Source of the DNA: an uncultured bacterium
GTDB taxonomy: Bacteria > Bacteroidota > Rhodothermia > Rhodothermales > Rubricoccaceae
DNA: 64,000 nucleotides
NCBI GenBank assembly: GCA_947493945.1
Contig: CANLSR010000009.1
Span: 1 to 64,000, forward strand
Direction of reading: 5' to 3'
Below the pieces are notes generated by a model. It worked only from the letters and a program-made list of their open reading frames with translations. It did not search any database and was not told where the DNA came from. The translations under genes and the position numbers were made by a program. Every line of letters starts with the position of its first letter. Positions within the stretch are counted from its first letter, which is position 1. This document shows, one piece after another, positions 37,675-45,631 of the stretch.

Positions 37675-38556
37675 ATGCCTGACTACGCTCACCCCGAGGT
37701 CCTCGTCTCCACCGACTGGGTCTCCAAAAACCTCGCCGACACCGAGCACGTCCGCGTGATCGAGTCCAACGAGGACGTGCTGCTCTACGCGACGGGCCAC
37801 CTCCACAACGCCGTCCACGCGGACTGGCAGACGGACCTCCAGGACCCCGAGGTCCGCGACGTGATCTCGAAAGACCAGTTCGAGCGGCTGTGCTCGCGGC
37901 TGGGCATCCACCCGGACACGACGCTGGTGTTCTACGGCGACCAGTCGAACTGGTGGGCGTGCTACGCCTTCTGGACGTTCAAGATGTTCGGCCACCGGGA
38001 CTGCCGGGTCATGGACGGCGGCCGGGCCAAGTGGGAGGCCGAGGGGCGGGCGATGACCACCGAGGTGCCGAGCTACCCCAGCACGGACTACACGGCGGGC
38101 GAGGGCCACCCCGAGATCCGCGCGATGCGCGACGACGTGCTCGCGCACATGAAGGAGGGCGGGGCGATGGTGGACGTGCGCAGCCCGGCCGAGTTTATCG
38201 GCGAGATCTCGCACGCGCCGCACAACCCCGCGTCGGAAGCGGCGATGCGGGCCGGGCACATCCCCGGCGCCTCGAACGTGCCCTGGAGCCGGGCCGCGGC
38301 CTCGGACGGCACCTTCAAGGGCCGCGACGAGCTGGAAGCGATCTACCTGGAGGAGCAGGGCCTGGAGGCGGGCGACGAGACGATCGCCTACTGCCGGATC
38401 GGCGAGCGCTCCAGCCACACCTGGTTCGTCCTGACCTACCTGCTTGGCTTCGACGACGTCAGGAACTACGACGGGTCGTGGACCGAGTGGGGCAACCTGG
38501 TGGGCGTGCCGGTCGAGAAGGGCCTGCCGGAGGACGACGGCACCCTCGCCGCCTGA
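37675..38556 (+). CDS. Thiosulfate/3-mercaptopyruvate sulfurtransferase (two-domain rhodanese)
   Basis: 293 aa. N-terminal inactive rhodanese domain ([19 protein letters not shown]) and C-terminal active domain with VDVRSPAEF and the catalytic Cys240 in [14 protein letters not shown]. The CRxGxR-type loop fits thiosulfate sulfurtransferases. It transfers sulfane sulfur to an acceptor. The next gene encodes SufE, a sulfur-transfer partner of the SufBCD Fe-S assembly system, suggesting a shared sulfur-trafficking role. Confidence 0.93.
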   Translation: MPDYAHPEVLVSTDWVSKNLADTEHVRVIESNEDVLLYATGHLHNAVHADWQTDLQDPEVRDVISKDQFERLCSRLGIHPDTTLVFYGDQSNWWACYAFWTFKMFGHRDCRVMDGGRAKWEAEGRAMTTEVPSYPSTDYTAGEGHPEIRAMRDDVLAHMKEGGAMVDVRSPAEFIGEISHAPHNPASEAAMRAGHIPGASNVPWSRAAASDGTFKGRDELEAIYLEEQGLEAGDETIAYCRIGERSSHTWFVLTYLLGFDDVRNYDGSWTEWGNLVGVPVEKGLPEDDGTLAA

Positions 38557-38580
38557 CCCCGCGCCGGCCGCGGCCGTCAG

Positions 38581-38606
38581 CGCTGGCCGCCAGCGGCTGG
38601 CGGCGA
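38581..38606. repeat. CGCTGGC/GCCAGCG hairpin cluster after the sulfurtransferase gene
   Basis: CGCTGG-CCG-CCAGCG followed by GGCTGGCGG about 25 nt after the sulfurtransferase stop. A member of the CCGCTGGCGG family. Confidence 0.6.
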
Positions 38607-38696
38607 CGGTGGGCCGGGCGGAGCGGCGCGCCGCCGGGACGGGGCGTGGCGTCCCTACGGGGCGGCGGCCGTGGGGAACTTCGGCGGCCGGGCCGT

Positions 38697-38760
38697 CGAA
38701 CCCCGAACCCCGAACCCCGAACCCCGAACCCCGAACCCCGAACCCCGAACCCCGAACCCC
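38697..38760. repeat. Heptanucleotide array (CCCCGAA)x8 abutting the sufE start
   Basis: Eight perfect CCCCGAA copies plus partial units on both sides, ending exactly at the GTG at 38761. The complementary strand is (TTCGGGG)n, a G-quadruplex-compatible pattern. Third example here of a heptamer array in the position of a ribosome-binding site. Confidence 0.95.
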
Positions 38761-39246
38761 GTGAACGACCGCCTCCAAGAGATCGCCGACGAGCTGGCGT
38801 CGGTCCCGCGAGACCTCCAGGTGGAGTTGCTGCTGGAGCACGCCCGCCAGTTCCCGCCGCTGCCCCAGCGCTACCAAGCGGCGCGAGACGCCGGGCTGGG
38901 CCGCGTCCACGAGTGCCAGGCCGAGGTCTACTTTTTCCCCGAGGTCACCGACGACCAACACGTCCACATCCACGCCGACATCCCGGGCCACGCGCCGACC
39001 CAGCGCGCGCTCGTCGGCATCCTGATGGACGCCTACGACGGCGCGCCGCCGGCCGAGGTGGCGACCATCCCCAACGACCTGCTCCGCCTCCTGGGCGTGG
39101 ACGGGCTGCTGGGGCCGCAACGCCAGCGCGGGTTCGCGGGCGTGCTGGCCCGGCTCAAGCACGGCGTCGCCGAGGCCGCAGGTCCCGCCAGCGAGGCGGC
39201 CGGGTCTAAGAGCGAGGCCGCAGACCAGGACGGGGCCTCGGCATGA
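38761..39246 (+). CDS. sufE: SufE family sulfur-acceptor protein
   Basis: 161 aa. SufE fold: LASVPRDLQVELLLEHARQFPPLPQRY, the sulfur-accepting Cys52 in HECQAEVYFF, then HIHADIPGHAPTQRALVGILMDAYDGAPPAEV and an LGPQRQRGFAGVLARLK helix. It accepts persulfide from a desulfurase or sulfurtransferase and passes it to SufBCD. The C-terminus has an extra Glu/Ala-rich tail. The GTG at 38761 directly follows the CCCCGAA array; the frame is open upstream, but that part would translate the repeat as RTPNPEP units. The stop overlaps the next start (ATGA). Confidence 0.9.
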   Translation: MNDRLQEIADELASVPRDLQVELLLEHARQFPPLPQRYQAARDAGLGRVHECQAEVYFFPEVTDDQHVHIHADIPGHAPTQRALVGILMDAYDGAPPAEVATIPNDLLRLLGVDGLLGPQRQRGFAGVLARLKHGVAEAAGPASEAAGSKSEAADQDGASA

Positions 39247-40199
39247 GGCGACTCCTCGTCCTGCTGGCGGTCGCCGTCGGCGCGTGCGGGTCGCCGCGAC
39301 CGCTGGGCCTGGAGGAGCGGCCGGCCGACCGCGTCCGCGTCCCCGTCTCGTCGGTCCACTACCGCGAGTACGGCTCGGCGGACGCGTTGGCGGAGGCGCT
39401 CCGCTGGGCGCCGGGCGCGCCCGTCTGGGTGAGCGCCCACCGCGGCGCCCCGCCGCCGGGGCTGTCCGAGAACAGCATCGAGGCGTTCGAGTACGCGCTC
39501 AACCACGCCCCGGCGCTGATCGAGACCGACGTGCGGCGCACCGCCGACGGCGTGCTGGTGCTGATGCACGACGAGACGCTGGACCGGACCACGACCGGAA
39601 CGGGCCGCGTCGACCAGACGACGTTTGCCCAGATCCGCACGCTCCGCCTCACGGCCGAGGCCCTGGGCGCCGAGGACCGCGTTGTCACGGCGTTCCGCGT
39701 GCCGACGCTGGCCGAGGCGCTGGCTTGGGCCGATGGGCGCGGCGTGCTTTTGCTGGACGTAAAGCGCGACGTGCCCTACCCCGAGTTGGTGGCGGCCATC
39801 CGCCAGTCGGGGGCAGGGGATCGCGTCGCGGTCATCACCTACTCCTTGGCAGACCACGAGCGGCTGGCGGTGCTCGCGCCCGAGCTGGCCGTCTCGGTGA
39901 CGGTCGAGACCGAGGCCGACCTGGACGCGCTGCTGGCGGCGCCCATCGACCTGTCGCGCGTGATCGCGTGGACGGGCATCGGGCCGCCCGACGCGTCCGT
40001 CGTGCGGGGCCTCCACGAGCGCGGCATCCGGGTTCAGGCCGGCGCCTACGGCGAGATCGACGCGAGGGCCCAGGCCGCGGCGAGCCCCCTCCCCTACTCC
40101 GTCCTCCTGGCGACCGGCGCCGACGTGCTCTCGACCGACCAGGTGGCCCTGGCCGCGCTCGCCGCCCGGAACGCGAACCTCCGACAGCGGGAGCTCTAG
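39243..40199 (+). CDS. Glycerophosphodiester phosphodiesterase lipoprotein
   Basis: 318 aa. Lipobox VGAC (Cys near residue 15). GDPD TIM-barrel signature: SAHRGAPPPGLSENSIEAFEYAL (catalytic His), IETDVRRTADGVLVLMHDETLDRTTTGTG, and LLLDVKRD. It hydrolyses glycerophosphodiesters to sn-glycerol-3-phosphate and an alcohol in the envelope. The last conserved barrel strands are shorter than in model enzymes. It is translationally coupled to sufE by a 4-nt overlap. Confidence 0.9.
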   Translation: MRRLLVLLAVAVGACGSPRPLGLEERPADRVRVPVSSVHYREYGSADALAEALRWAPGAPVWVSAHRGAPPPGLSENSIEAFEYALNHAPALIETDVRRTADGVLVLMHDETLDRTTTGTGRVDQTTFAQIRTLRLTAEALGAEDRVVTAFRVPTLAEALAWADGRGVLLLDVKRDVPYPELVAAIRQSGAGDRVAVITYSLADHERLAVLAPELAVSVTVETEADLDALLAAPIDLSRVIAWTGIGPPDASVVRGLHERGIRVQAGAYGEIDARAQAAASPLPYSVLLATGADVLSTDQVALAALAARNANLRQREL

Positions 40200-41806
40200 C
40201 CGAGGAGCCCGCCGACGAACGCCGCCAGCGCATCGGTGTGACCCGGCCGCAGCGGCACCGCGCCGACGCCGAGCGCGCCCAGGCTGGTCCACAAGCGCGA
40301 CGCCTGAAACCCCGCGTCGGCGGTGCCGGGGAACAGGGCGGCGGCAGTCTCGACCCGAGCCCCGCCGTCGGCGATGGCGTCGCGGTAGCGGTGCAGCGTG
40401 CCCAACGCGTCCTCGGGCGGGCCGGCGGCCCCGTGGCGGCGGCGGTAGCCTGGCGAGTCGTCGCGGCGGTACTTGGCGTCCAGCACCACGCGGCGCGTGC
40501 GGCGGCCCGCGGTGACGGTCAGCACCAAGTCCGGGCGCTGGGCCAACAGCGCCGGCGGGGCCGGGAATCGCGGGTTGTACACGATCTCGACGCGCACGCC
40601 AGATGCCGCCAGCCGGACGCCGTGGGCCCGGCCGCGCCTTAGCCGCACGTCGGTGCCCCGCGCCTCGACGCCGAACGGCTGGGCCGGAGGCCCGACGCCG
40701 AGCACGCGCGCCGCGACCTGGACGACCGCCAGCGCGGCCCACGTTTCGTAGAGCACGGCCAGGTCCTGGGTCGCCACGTCGAGCGCGCCGTCCCGGAGCC
40801 CGAGCCCTTGGTCGAGCTGGCGGAGCGCGTCGAAGGCCGCGGCGTAGGCCGGCCGCCGGCGCAGGACGAGCGGAGGCACGGCGGGCGGTCGGGCGCCGGC
40901 CTCCGCCAAAACGGGCGTGGCGCGCAGGCGAGACAGGTGCCCGGCCAACTCCGCCAACTCCGCCGCGATCACGTCCCGGCGAGCGCTGGGGCGCCGGGCC
41001 GCCTCCTGCTGCGCCAGCGCGCGGAGCTGGCGCTCGGCCCCGGCGAGCCGAGCCGCCAGCCAGCGGTGCGCCGGCGTGTCCGCGCTCGTCCGGGGCGGAC
41101 GACCGGGCAGGCGCGCCGCCTCCAGCCCGTGCCGAGCCGCCGCCCGACGCGTCTCTGAACTGGCGCGCGTGATGCGGCCGGTCCGCACCGGCTCCAGGCG
41201 GCGGACCAAGTCGAGGTCCGGCCGGCGCTCGATCTCGGCCACGGCGTGCGCCAGCGGGCCGAGCGACGCGCGCAGCGCGGCCAGCCAGACGGGCACCGAG
41301 GGCGCCGCCGGACCCGCGCTGGCGGCCAACGTCGTCGGGCGGAGGGCGGCCACGGACAGGCCGGCCGCTGCCGCCTCGACCTCGGCGCGCATCGTGGCCA
41401 CGTCGGCCTCGGACAGCTTGGTTGGCAGCACCGTCACGCCGATCTCGGCCTCGGTGTCGCCATCGGCCATCAACACGAACCGCGCGCGGCCGGCCTGGGA
41501 CCCGAACCGGACGCGGCCGTGCACCACGCGTCCGCCGTCGACCGAGACCAATCCGGCCGTCACGACCGGGTCGCGGTGCGCCAGCGCCACCGGCCCGCCG
41601 TCCAGGCTCTGCACCAGGATGGGGTAGGTCGTCTCCTCTTCCAGCCACACCGCGGCCCGGCCGACGCCGTCCGCTAACGGCACTTCGTCCAGCGCCGCCG
41701 GGCTCTCGGAATAAACCGCCAGCGGCTCGCGGCCACGCGACGCCGACGCCGGACCGCTCCAGGTCAGGCGCAGCCGGGCGGTCTCGATGGTGAACAGCGG
41801 GGGCAC
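40196..41806 (-). CDS. McrC-like restriction nuclease (DUF2357 plus PD-(D/E)XK)
   Basis: 536 aa. The N-terminal 170 residues are beta-rich, of the DUF2357 kind found in McrC proteins. A helical middle follows (AHRWLAARLAGAERQLRALAQQEAA). The C-terminal nuclease core has Pro425-Asp426 in RPDLVLTV and Asp443-Ala-Lys445 in VVLDAKYRRD, followed by LHRYRDAI, the arrangement of PD-(D/E)XK nucleases. It is probably the DNA-cleaving partner of the EVE-McrB ATPase encoded at 42444, although an acetyltransferase gene on the other strand lies between them. The GTG start is 32 nt from that divergent gene. Confidence 0.82.
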   Translation of the reverse strand: MPPLFTIETARLRLTWSGPASASRGREPLAVYSESPAALDEVPLADGVGRAAVWLEEETTYPILVQSLDGGPVALAHRDPVVTAGLVSVDGGRVVHGRVRFGSQAGRARFVLMADGDTEAEIGVTVLPTKLSEADVATMRAEVEAAAAGLSVAALRPTTLAASAGPAAPSVPVWLAALRASLGPLAHAVAEIERRPDLDLVRRLEPVRTGRITRASSETRRAAARHGLEAARLPGRPPRTSADTPAHRWLAARLAGAERQLRALAQQEAARRPSARRDVIAAELAELAGHLSRLRATPVLAEAGARPPAVPPLVLRRRPAYAAAFDALRQLDQGLGLRDGALDVATQDLAVLYETWAALAVVQVAARVLGVGPPAQPFGVEARGTDVRLRRGRAHGVRLAASGVRVEIVYNPRFPAPPALLAQRPDLVLTVTAGRRTRRVVLDAKYRRDDSPGYRRRHGAAGPPEDALGTLHRYRDAIADGGARVETAAALFPGTADAGFQASRLWTSLGALGVGAVPLRPGHTDALAAFVGGLLG

Positions 41807-41838
41807 GGCGTATGCTACCGCTCCCCTGCGACGCCGCC

Positions 41839-42432
41839 GTGTCCGACCCGCCCGTCCTCCGGATGACGCTCCGCGACGGCCGCCCCGTGGCCCTGCGGCC
41901 GGTCGTGCCCGCCGACCGCGTCCGGCTGGCGGACGGCTTCGCCGAGCTGTCGCGCGAGTCGCGGCGGCTGCGGTTCCTGGGCTCGGTGTCGGCGCTGAAC
42001 GAGGCCCAACTCCGCTACCTCACCGACGTCGACGGCGTCGACCACGTCGCGTGGGGCGCCCTCGACCTCACCGACCTCGACCGGCCCGGCTTCGGCGTGG
42101 GCCGGTTTATCCGACTGGGCGAGGGGGCCGACGTGGCCGAGTTCTCGCTGACCGTCCTGGACACGGCCCAGAGCGTAGGCGTGGGCCAACTGCTGCTGGC
42201 GGTGCTGGCCGTCGTCGCGCCCAGCGTGGGCGTGCGGACGCTGCGCGGCGTCGTCGGCCGAGAAAACGAGCGGATGTCGAACTGGATGTTTCGGCTCGGG
42301 GCCGAGGCGGCGGCCAGCGGCTCCGAACTGACGCTCGACCTCCACCTACCCATCGACCCCACCGCCAGCCCGACCGCGGCGGTGTTTTGCGAGACGATGG
42401 AGCAGATCCAGAGAGAGATGCGGAAGGGGTGA
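41839..42432 (+). CDS. GNAT-family N-acetyltransferase
   Basis: 197 aa. The acetyl-CoA-binding motif lies near QSVGVGQLLLAVLAVVA; GRPVALRPVVPADRVRLADGFAELSRESRRLRFL and MSNWMFRLGAE are typical of the N-terminal and C-terminal parts of GNAT proteins. The GTG at 41839 was chosen for the LR.V.P.D start of the fold; an ATG at 41812 leaves only 5 nt to the divergent nuclease gene. It sits on the opposite strand between the two halves of an McrBC-like system and ends 11 nt from the convergent mcrB-like gene. Substrate unknown. Confidence 0.82.
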   Translation: MSDPPVLRMTLRDGRPVALRPVVPADRVRLADGFAELSRESRRLRFLGSVSALNEAQLRYLTDVDGVDHVAWGALDLTDLDRPGFGVGRFIRLGEGADVAEFSLTVLDTAQSVGVGQLLLAVLAVVAPSVGVRTLRGVVGRENERMSNWMFRLGAEAAASGSELTLDLHLPIDPTASPTAAVFCETMEQIQREMRKG

Positions 42433-42443
42433 GCAGCCGGCTT

Positions 42444-44210
42444 TTACGCCCAGAATGAGGCGACGCCGTCGTCCAGGGCGCCTTCGGCGATGCGCGCCAG
42501 GCGGGCGGCGGTTTGGGGAAAGGTGGCGTCCGAGAGCCTCGTGGGCCGGCCCTCGCCGATCCAGTCGTCGACCAGGGCGGAGGCCCGGCGTGCGTCCGCC
42601 GGCCGGCCGTCGACGGCCCAGCCGAGCAGCCCGTAGGCCGCCGCGCGCGCCCCAGCCCGAGCCCCGTCGAGACGAGGCGCCAGCTTGGCGAGCAGCGCCA
42701 GGTCGAGCGGGTCGACCGGAGAGCCCTCCGAGGTCCGAAAAACGTCGGGCGTCTCGGCGGCGTGGAGCACGAACAGCGCCACCTCGTCGCGCGCGCGGTA
42801 GCCGACGCCCAGGCCGGCGGGCGCCAGGACCGCGTCAGCGGCGGCGACCGCGGCGGCGGCGCGGTCGAGCCGCTGGCGGTCGTCGTCGGAGAGATCCGAC
42901 AGCTCGCCCAGGCGGACGGCCCGGGGCGCCCAGGCGCCGGCCGGCCAGTCGTCGGTCTCGGCCGTCGCCGACGCCGTCCGCCAGTCGGCCAGGTCGCGGG
43001 GGGCCAGCTCCAGCACGAACGCCCGGTCGAGCACCTTGCGGCTGAACGCGTGCGCCGACTCGTCCACGTTGACCGTGCCGACGATCCCCAGCGTCGGCGG
43101 CAGGCGGACGGCCTGCCAGGCGGCGTCATCGGCGCCCATCGTCTCCACCAAAAGTGGCGGGGACTCCCAGCCGCCCGGCGCCGGCGCGCGCTGCTCGATC
43201 CGGCTCAGCACCTCGGCGAGGTAGTGCTCGGGGCGGCCCAGGTTCATCTCGTCCAGCACCAACGTGTGGAACCGCCCGGCCCCGTCGGCTGCCGCTGGCT
43301 TCGCCGACCTATCGGTTGTCCCTGACGGGGTGGCGGCGCGCGCGGCGCTGAGCACGGCGCCCGGCCGGAAGCGGCCGGCGAGGTCGGTGTAGCCCATCGT
43401 CTCGGCCGGGTCGGTCCAGTCGGGGCGGACCGGCAGCACGGTCGCCACGCCGCCGGTCGCCTGGGCCACCAGGACGGGCAGGCGGCTTTTGCCCGCGCCC
43501 GTCACGCCGGCCAGCAGCACGAACGGCTTGGTGCGGAGCGCGGTCACGTAGGCGGCCACCTCCCACGGCTCGAACCGAAACCCTTGCGCCGCAACCGCTT
43601 CGACCAGCCGTTCCAGCGCCGCCGCGCGGTCCCAGTCCGACGCGACGTAGCCGACCGTCGGCTCGGCCACGAGCGACTGGCGGTCGGTCTCGGGCTCGTC
43701 CACCGCCTCCGCCAGCGGAACGGGCCGGTCGCGCGCCTGGCGGACGGCCTCGACGGCGGCCATCAGCGCGTCGGGGTCGGCGCCCAGCCGGGCCTGGAGC
43801 ACGAACTCCAGCACCTTGCCGTCGATGGCCGGCAGCGGGTGGAGCACCTGCTGGGTCACGCGCCGAAACCGCGCCGAGGGCGCCAGGTCCGCGTACTCGT
43901 CCAGCACGCGCAGGCCGGCGAACCCCTCGCGCGAGACCCACGCCTCCTGGGGCAGCACCGCGACCGGCCGCACGCGGACCCGGTGCGGCAGGTGGCGGTC
44001 GGGCACCAGGGCCGTCGCGTCTTGGAACGGCGCCCCGACCACCTCGAACTCGCCCGCCAGCACGGCGGTGCCGGTGAGGTAGGCGAAGATCCGGTCGCCG
44101 GGCTCCAGCTCCGCCAGCCGCCGGCGCCCCTGGCGGTGGAGCGCGAACGTGCCCGTGCGGACAAACGCCGAGTAGGCGTCGGGCGGGACGGACCAGAGCC
44201 AGTGGGTCAC
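42444..44210 (-). CDS. EVE-domain McrB-like AAA+ ATPase/GTPase (type IV restriction)
   Basis: 588 aa. The N-terminal EVE/PUA-like domain (residues about 1-140: THWLWSVPPDAYSAF, LEPGDRIFAYLTG, LAGEFEVVGAPFQD) is of the kind that reads modified bases. The C-terminal McrB AAA+ motor has Walker A GVTGAGKS (Lys241), the McrB hallmark LDEMN (residues 319-323) and GTVNVDES as sensor 1. McrB assembles into rings on modified DNA and directs McrC cleavage. Here the EVE domain replaces the DNA-binding domain of E. coli McrB. The GTG at 44210 places the EVE first strand at the N-terminus. Its likely partner is the nuclease at 40196. Confidence 0.9.
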   Translation of the reverse strand: MTHWLWSVPPDAYSAFVRTGTFALHRQGRRRLAELEPGDRIFAYLTGTAVLAGEFEVVGAPFQDATALVPDRHLPHRVRVRPVAVLPQEAWVSREGFAGLRVLDEYADLAPSARFRRVTQQVLHPLPAIDGKVLEFVLQARLGADPDALMAAVEAVRQARDRPVPLAEAVDEPETDRQSLVAEPTVGYVASDWDRAAALERLVEAVAAQGFRFEPWEVAAYVTALRTKPFVLLAGVTGAGKSRLPVLVAQATGGVATVLPVRPDWTDPAETMGYTDLAGRFRPGAVLSAARAATPSGTTDRSAKPAAADGAGRFHTLVLDEMNLGRPEHYLAEVLSRIEQRAPAPGGWESPPLLVETMGADDAAWQAVRLPPTLGIVGTVNVDESAHAFSRKVLDRAFVLELAPRDLADWRTASATAETDDWPAGAWAPRAVRLGELSDLSDDDRQRLDRAAAAVAAADAVLAPAGLGVGYRARDEVALFVLHAAETPDVFRTSEGSPVDPLDLALLAKLAPRLDGARAGARAAAYGLLGWAVDGRPADARRASALVDDWIGEGRPTRLSDATFPQTAARLARIAEGALDDGVASFWA

Positions 44211-44309
44211 TCGGCAGGCGGGCGGGAGCGGCAAGCTACCGAGCCGGCTGCTGGCGGAGCGGGCCGTCCCGTTCGGCCGGCGCCAGCCGCCGCCGCCAGG
44301 CCGCACTGT

Positions 44310-44316
44310 TACCTTC
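44310..44316 (+). promoter_or_regulatory. TACCTTC promoter box upstream of the pectinacetylesterase-like gene
   Basis: TACCTTC ends 26 nt before the ATG at 44343, a variant of the recurring box. Confidence 0.4.
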
Positions 44317-44342
44317 GGCCACCCCCACCTGCCCTCGCCCCG

Positions 44343-45446
44343 ATGCGCTCTCCGCTCCGTCTCCCGCTCGCCCTCCTGGGCGGGCTCGCCCTCACGCTCT
44401 CCGCCTGCGACTCGGGCTCCGAGATCGACGAGGACGGGCCGCTGGCCGAGGCCGTCGCCAACATCGGCCAGTGGACGTTTTTGGACGTCGAGGGCTCCAC
44501 GTGCCGCGACGGCTCCGACACGGGCATCGGCGTCCGCCTCCAAGAGGGCGCCGACGACCTGATGATCTACCTCGAAGGCGGCGGCGCCTGCTTTAACGGC
44601 GCGACGTGCTCCACCAACCCGGACAGCTTCGACGAGGCCAGCTTCGACCGACGGAGGGCGGGCCTGGACCAGGGCATCTTCAGCACCGGCGACGACAACC
44701 CGGTCGGCGACTGGAACATGGTCTACGTGCCCTACTGCACCGGCGACGTCCACAGCGGCAGCGCGCCCGACGCCGCCGTCCCGGGCGTCTCCGGGACGCA
44801 GCAGTTCGTGGGCCACCGCAACGTCGAGCGGATGCTCGCGCTGCTGGCGGACGGCCTGGACGGCGACCCCGACGACGTGCTCCTGACCGGCGCCAGCGCC
44901 GGCGGCTTCGGCACGCTGATCAACTTCCCGGCCGTGGCCGAGACCTTCCCCACCGCCGACCTGACGCTCCTGGACGACTCCGGCCCCATCTTCTACGACG
45001 ACGGCGTGCTGAGCCCGCAGCTCGGGGGCGCCTTCGTCCAGCTCTACAACTTCCCCGAGTCGCTCCCGGGGGCCCCGTTGCTGTACCAGCCAGACGGGCT
45101 CCAGAACATCTACGGCTACCTCGCCCAGACGTACCCGGACGCGACGTTTGGCCTGGCGTCTCACCTGGAGGACCAGGTCATCCGGTTCTTCTTCGGGTTC
45201 GACCCCGCCACGGGCGAAAGCCTCGACATCTCGGGCGACGCCTACGCGGCCGCCCTCCGCGACATCCGCGCCCGGGTGCCCGACCGTTGGGGCACCTACT
45301 ACGCCGGAGGCGGCAGCCACACGTTCATCGGCGGTCCGGCCTACTACCAGGCCTCCGGAGGCGTGACGCTGAACGACTGGCTGGGGGACCTGCTGGACGG
45401 CGAGGCGCCCGACGTCGACCCAGACGTGACCGTGGCCGCCCGGTAA
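44343..45446 (+). CDS. Pectinacetylesterase/Notum-family lipoprotein
   Basis: 367 aa. Lipobox LSAC near residue 21. Alpha/beta-hydrolase of the PAE family: oxyanion-hole region [16 protein letters not shown], the TGDVHSG segment, nucleophile Ser in [14 protein letters not shown], and the C-terminal His in [17 protein letters not shown]. Family members remove acetyl groups from pectin or, in animals, palmitoleate from Wnt. The bacterial substrate is unknown. Exposed on the envelope by lipidation. Confidence 0.85.
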   Translation: MRSPLRLPLALLGGLALTLSACDSGSEIDEDGPLAEAVANIGQWTFLDVEGSTCRDGSDTGIGVRLQEGADDLMIYLEGGGACFNGATCSTNPDSFDEASFDRRRAGLDQGIFSTGDDNPVGDWNMVYVPYCTGDVHSGSAPDAAVPGVSGTQQFVGHRNVERMLALLADGLDGDPDDVLLTGASAGGFGTLINFPAVAETFPTADLTLLDDSGPIFYDDGVLSPQLGGAFVQLYNFPESLPGAPLLYQPDGLQNIYGYLAQTYPDATFGLASHLEDQVIRFFFGFDPATGESLDISGDAYAAALRDIRARVPDRWGTYYAGGGSHTFIGGPAYYQASGGVTLNDWLGDLLDGEAPDVDPDVTVAAR

Positions 45447-45631
45447 CGCCCGGCCCCAACGCTGAGCCTGGCCTGCGCCCCGTCCGGAGCCCCCGGCGGG
45501 GCGCTCGCGTACACGACCCCCGGCTCCACCCGAGCCGCCAGCGCGCCGGGCGTCCGGCGCGACGCACCGTTGTCAGCCCCGGCCCGTACGTTCCCCGGCT
45601 GCCCTCCCGCGACCACGCTTCGGCGAACACG
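45447..45631. other. Intergenic region upstream of uvrB
   Basis: 185 nt. Very GC-rich 5' part, then GCCCGTACGTTCCCC, where TACGTTC about 38 nt before the ATG may be the promoter box. No LexA-type palindrome was recognised. Confidence 0.4.

Noticed and set aside
38671-38760. SufE start at 38671 with a translated RTPNPEP repeat N-terminus
   Set aside because: SufE family proteins start near NDRLQEIADEL; the upstream part only translates the heptamer array. Kept as a testable alternative rather than annotated.
40196-41806. Nuclease-like protein as a stand-alone unknown unrelated to the McrB gene
   Set aside because: The DUF2357 layout and the D-DxK core, together with an McrB gene two positions away on the same strand, make an McrC role more likely.
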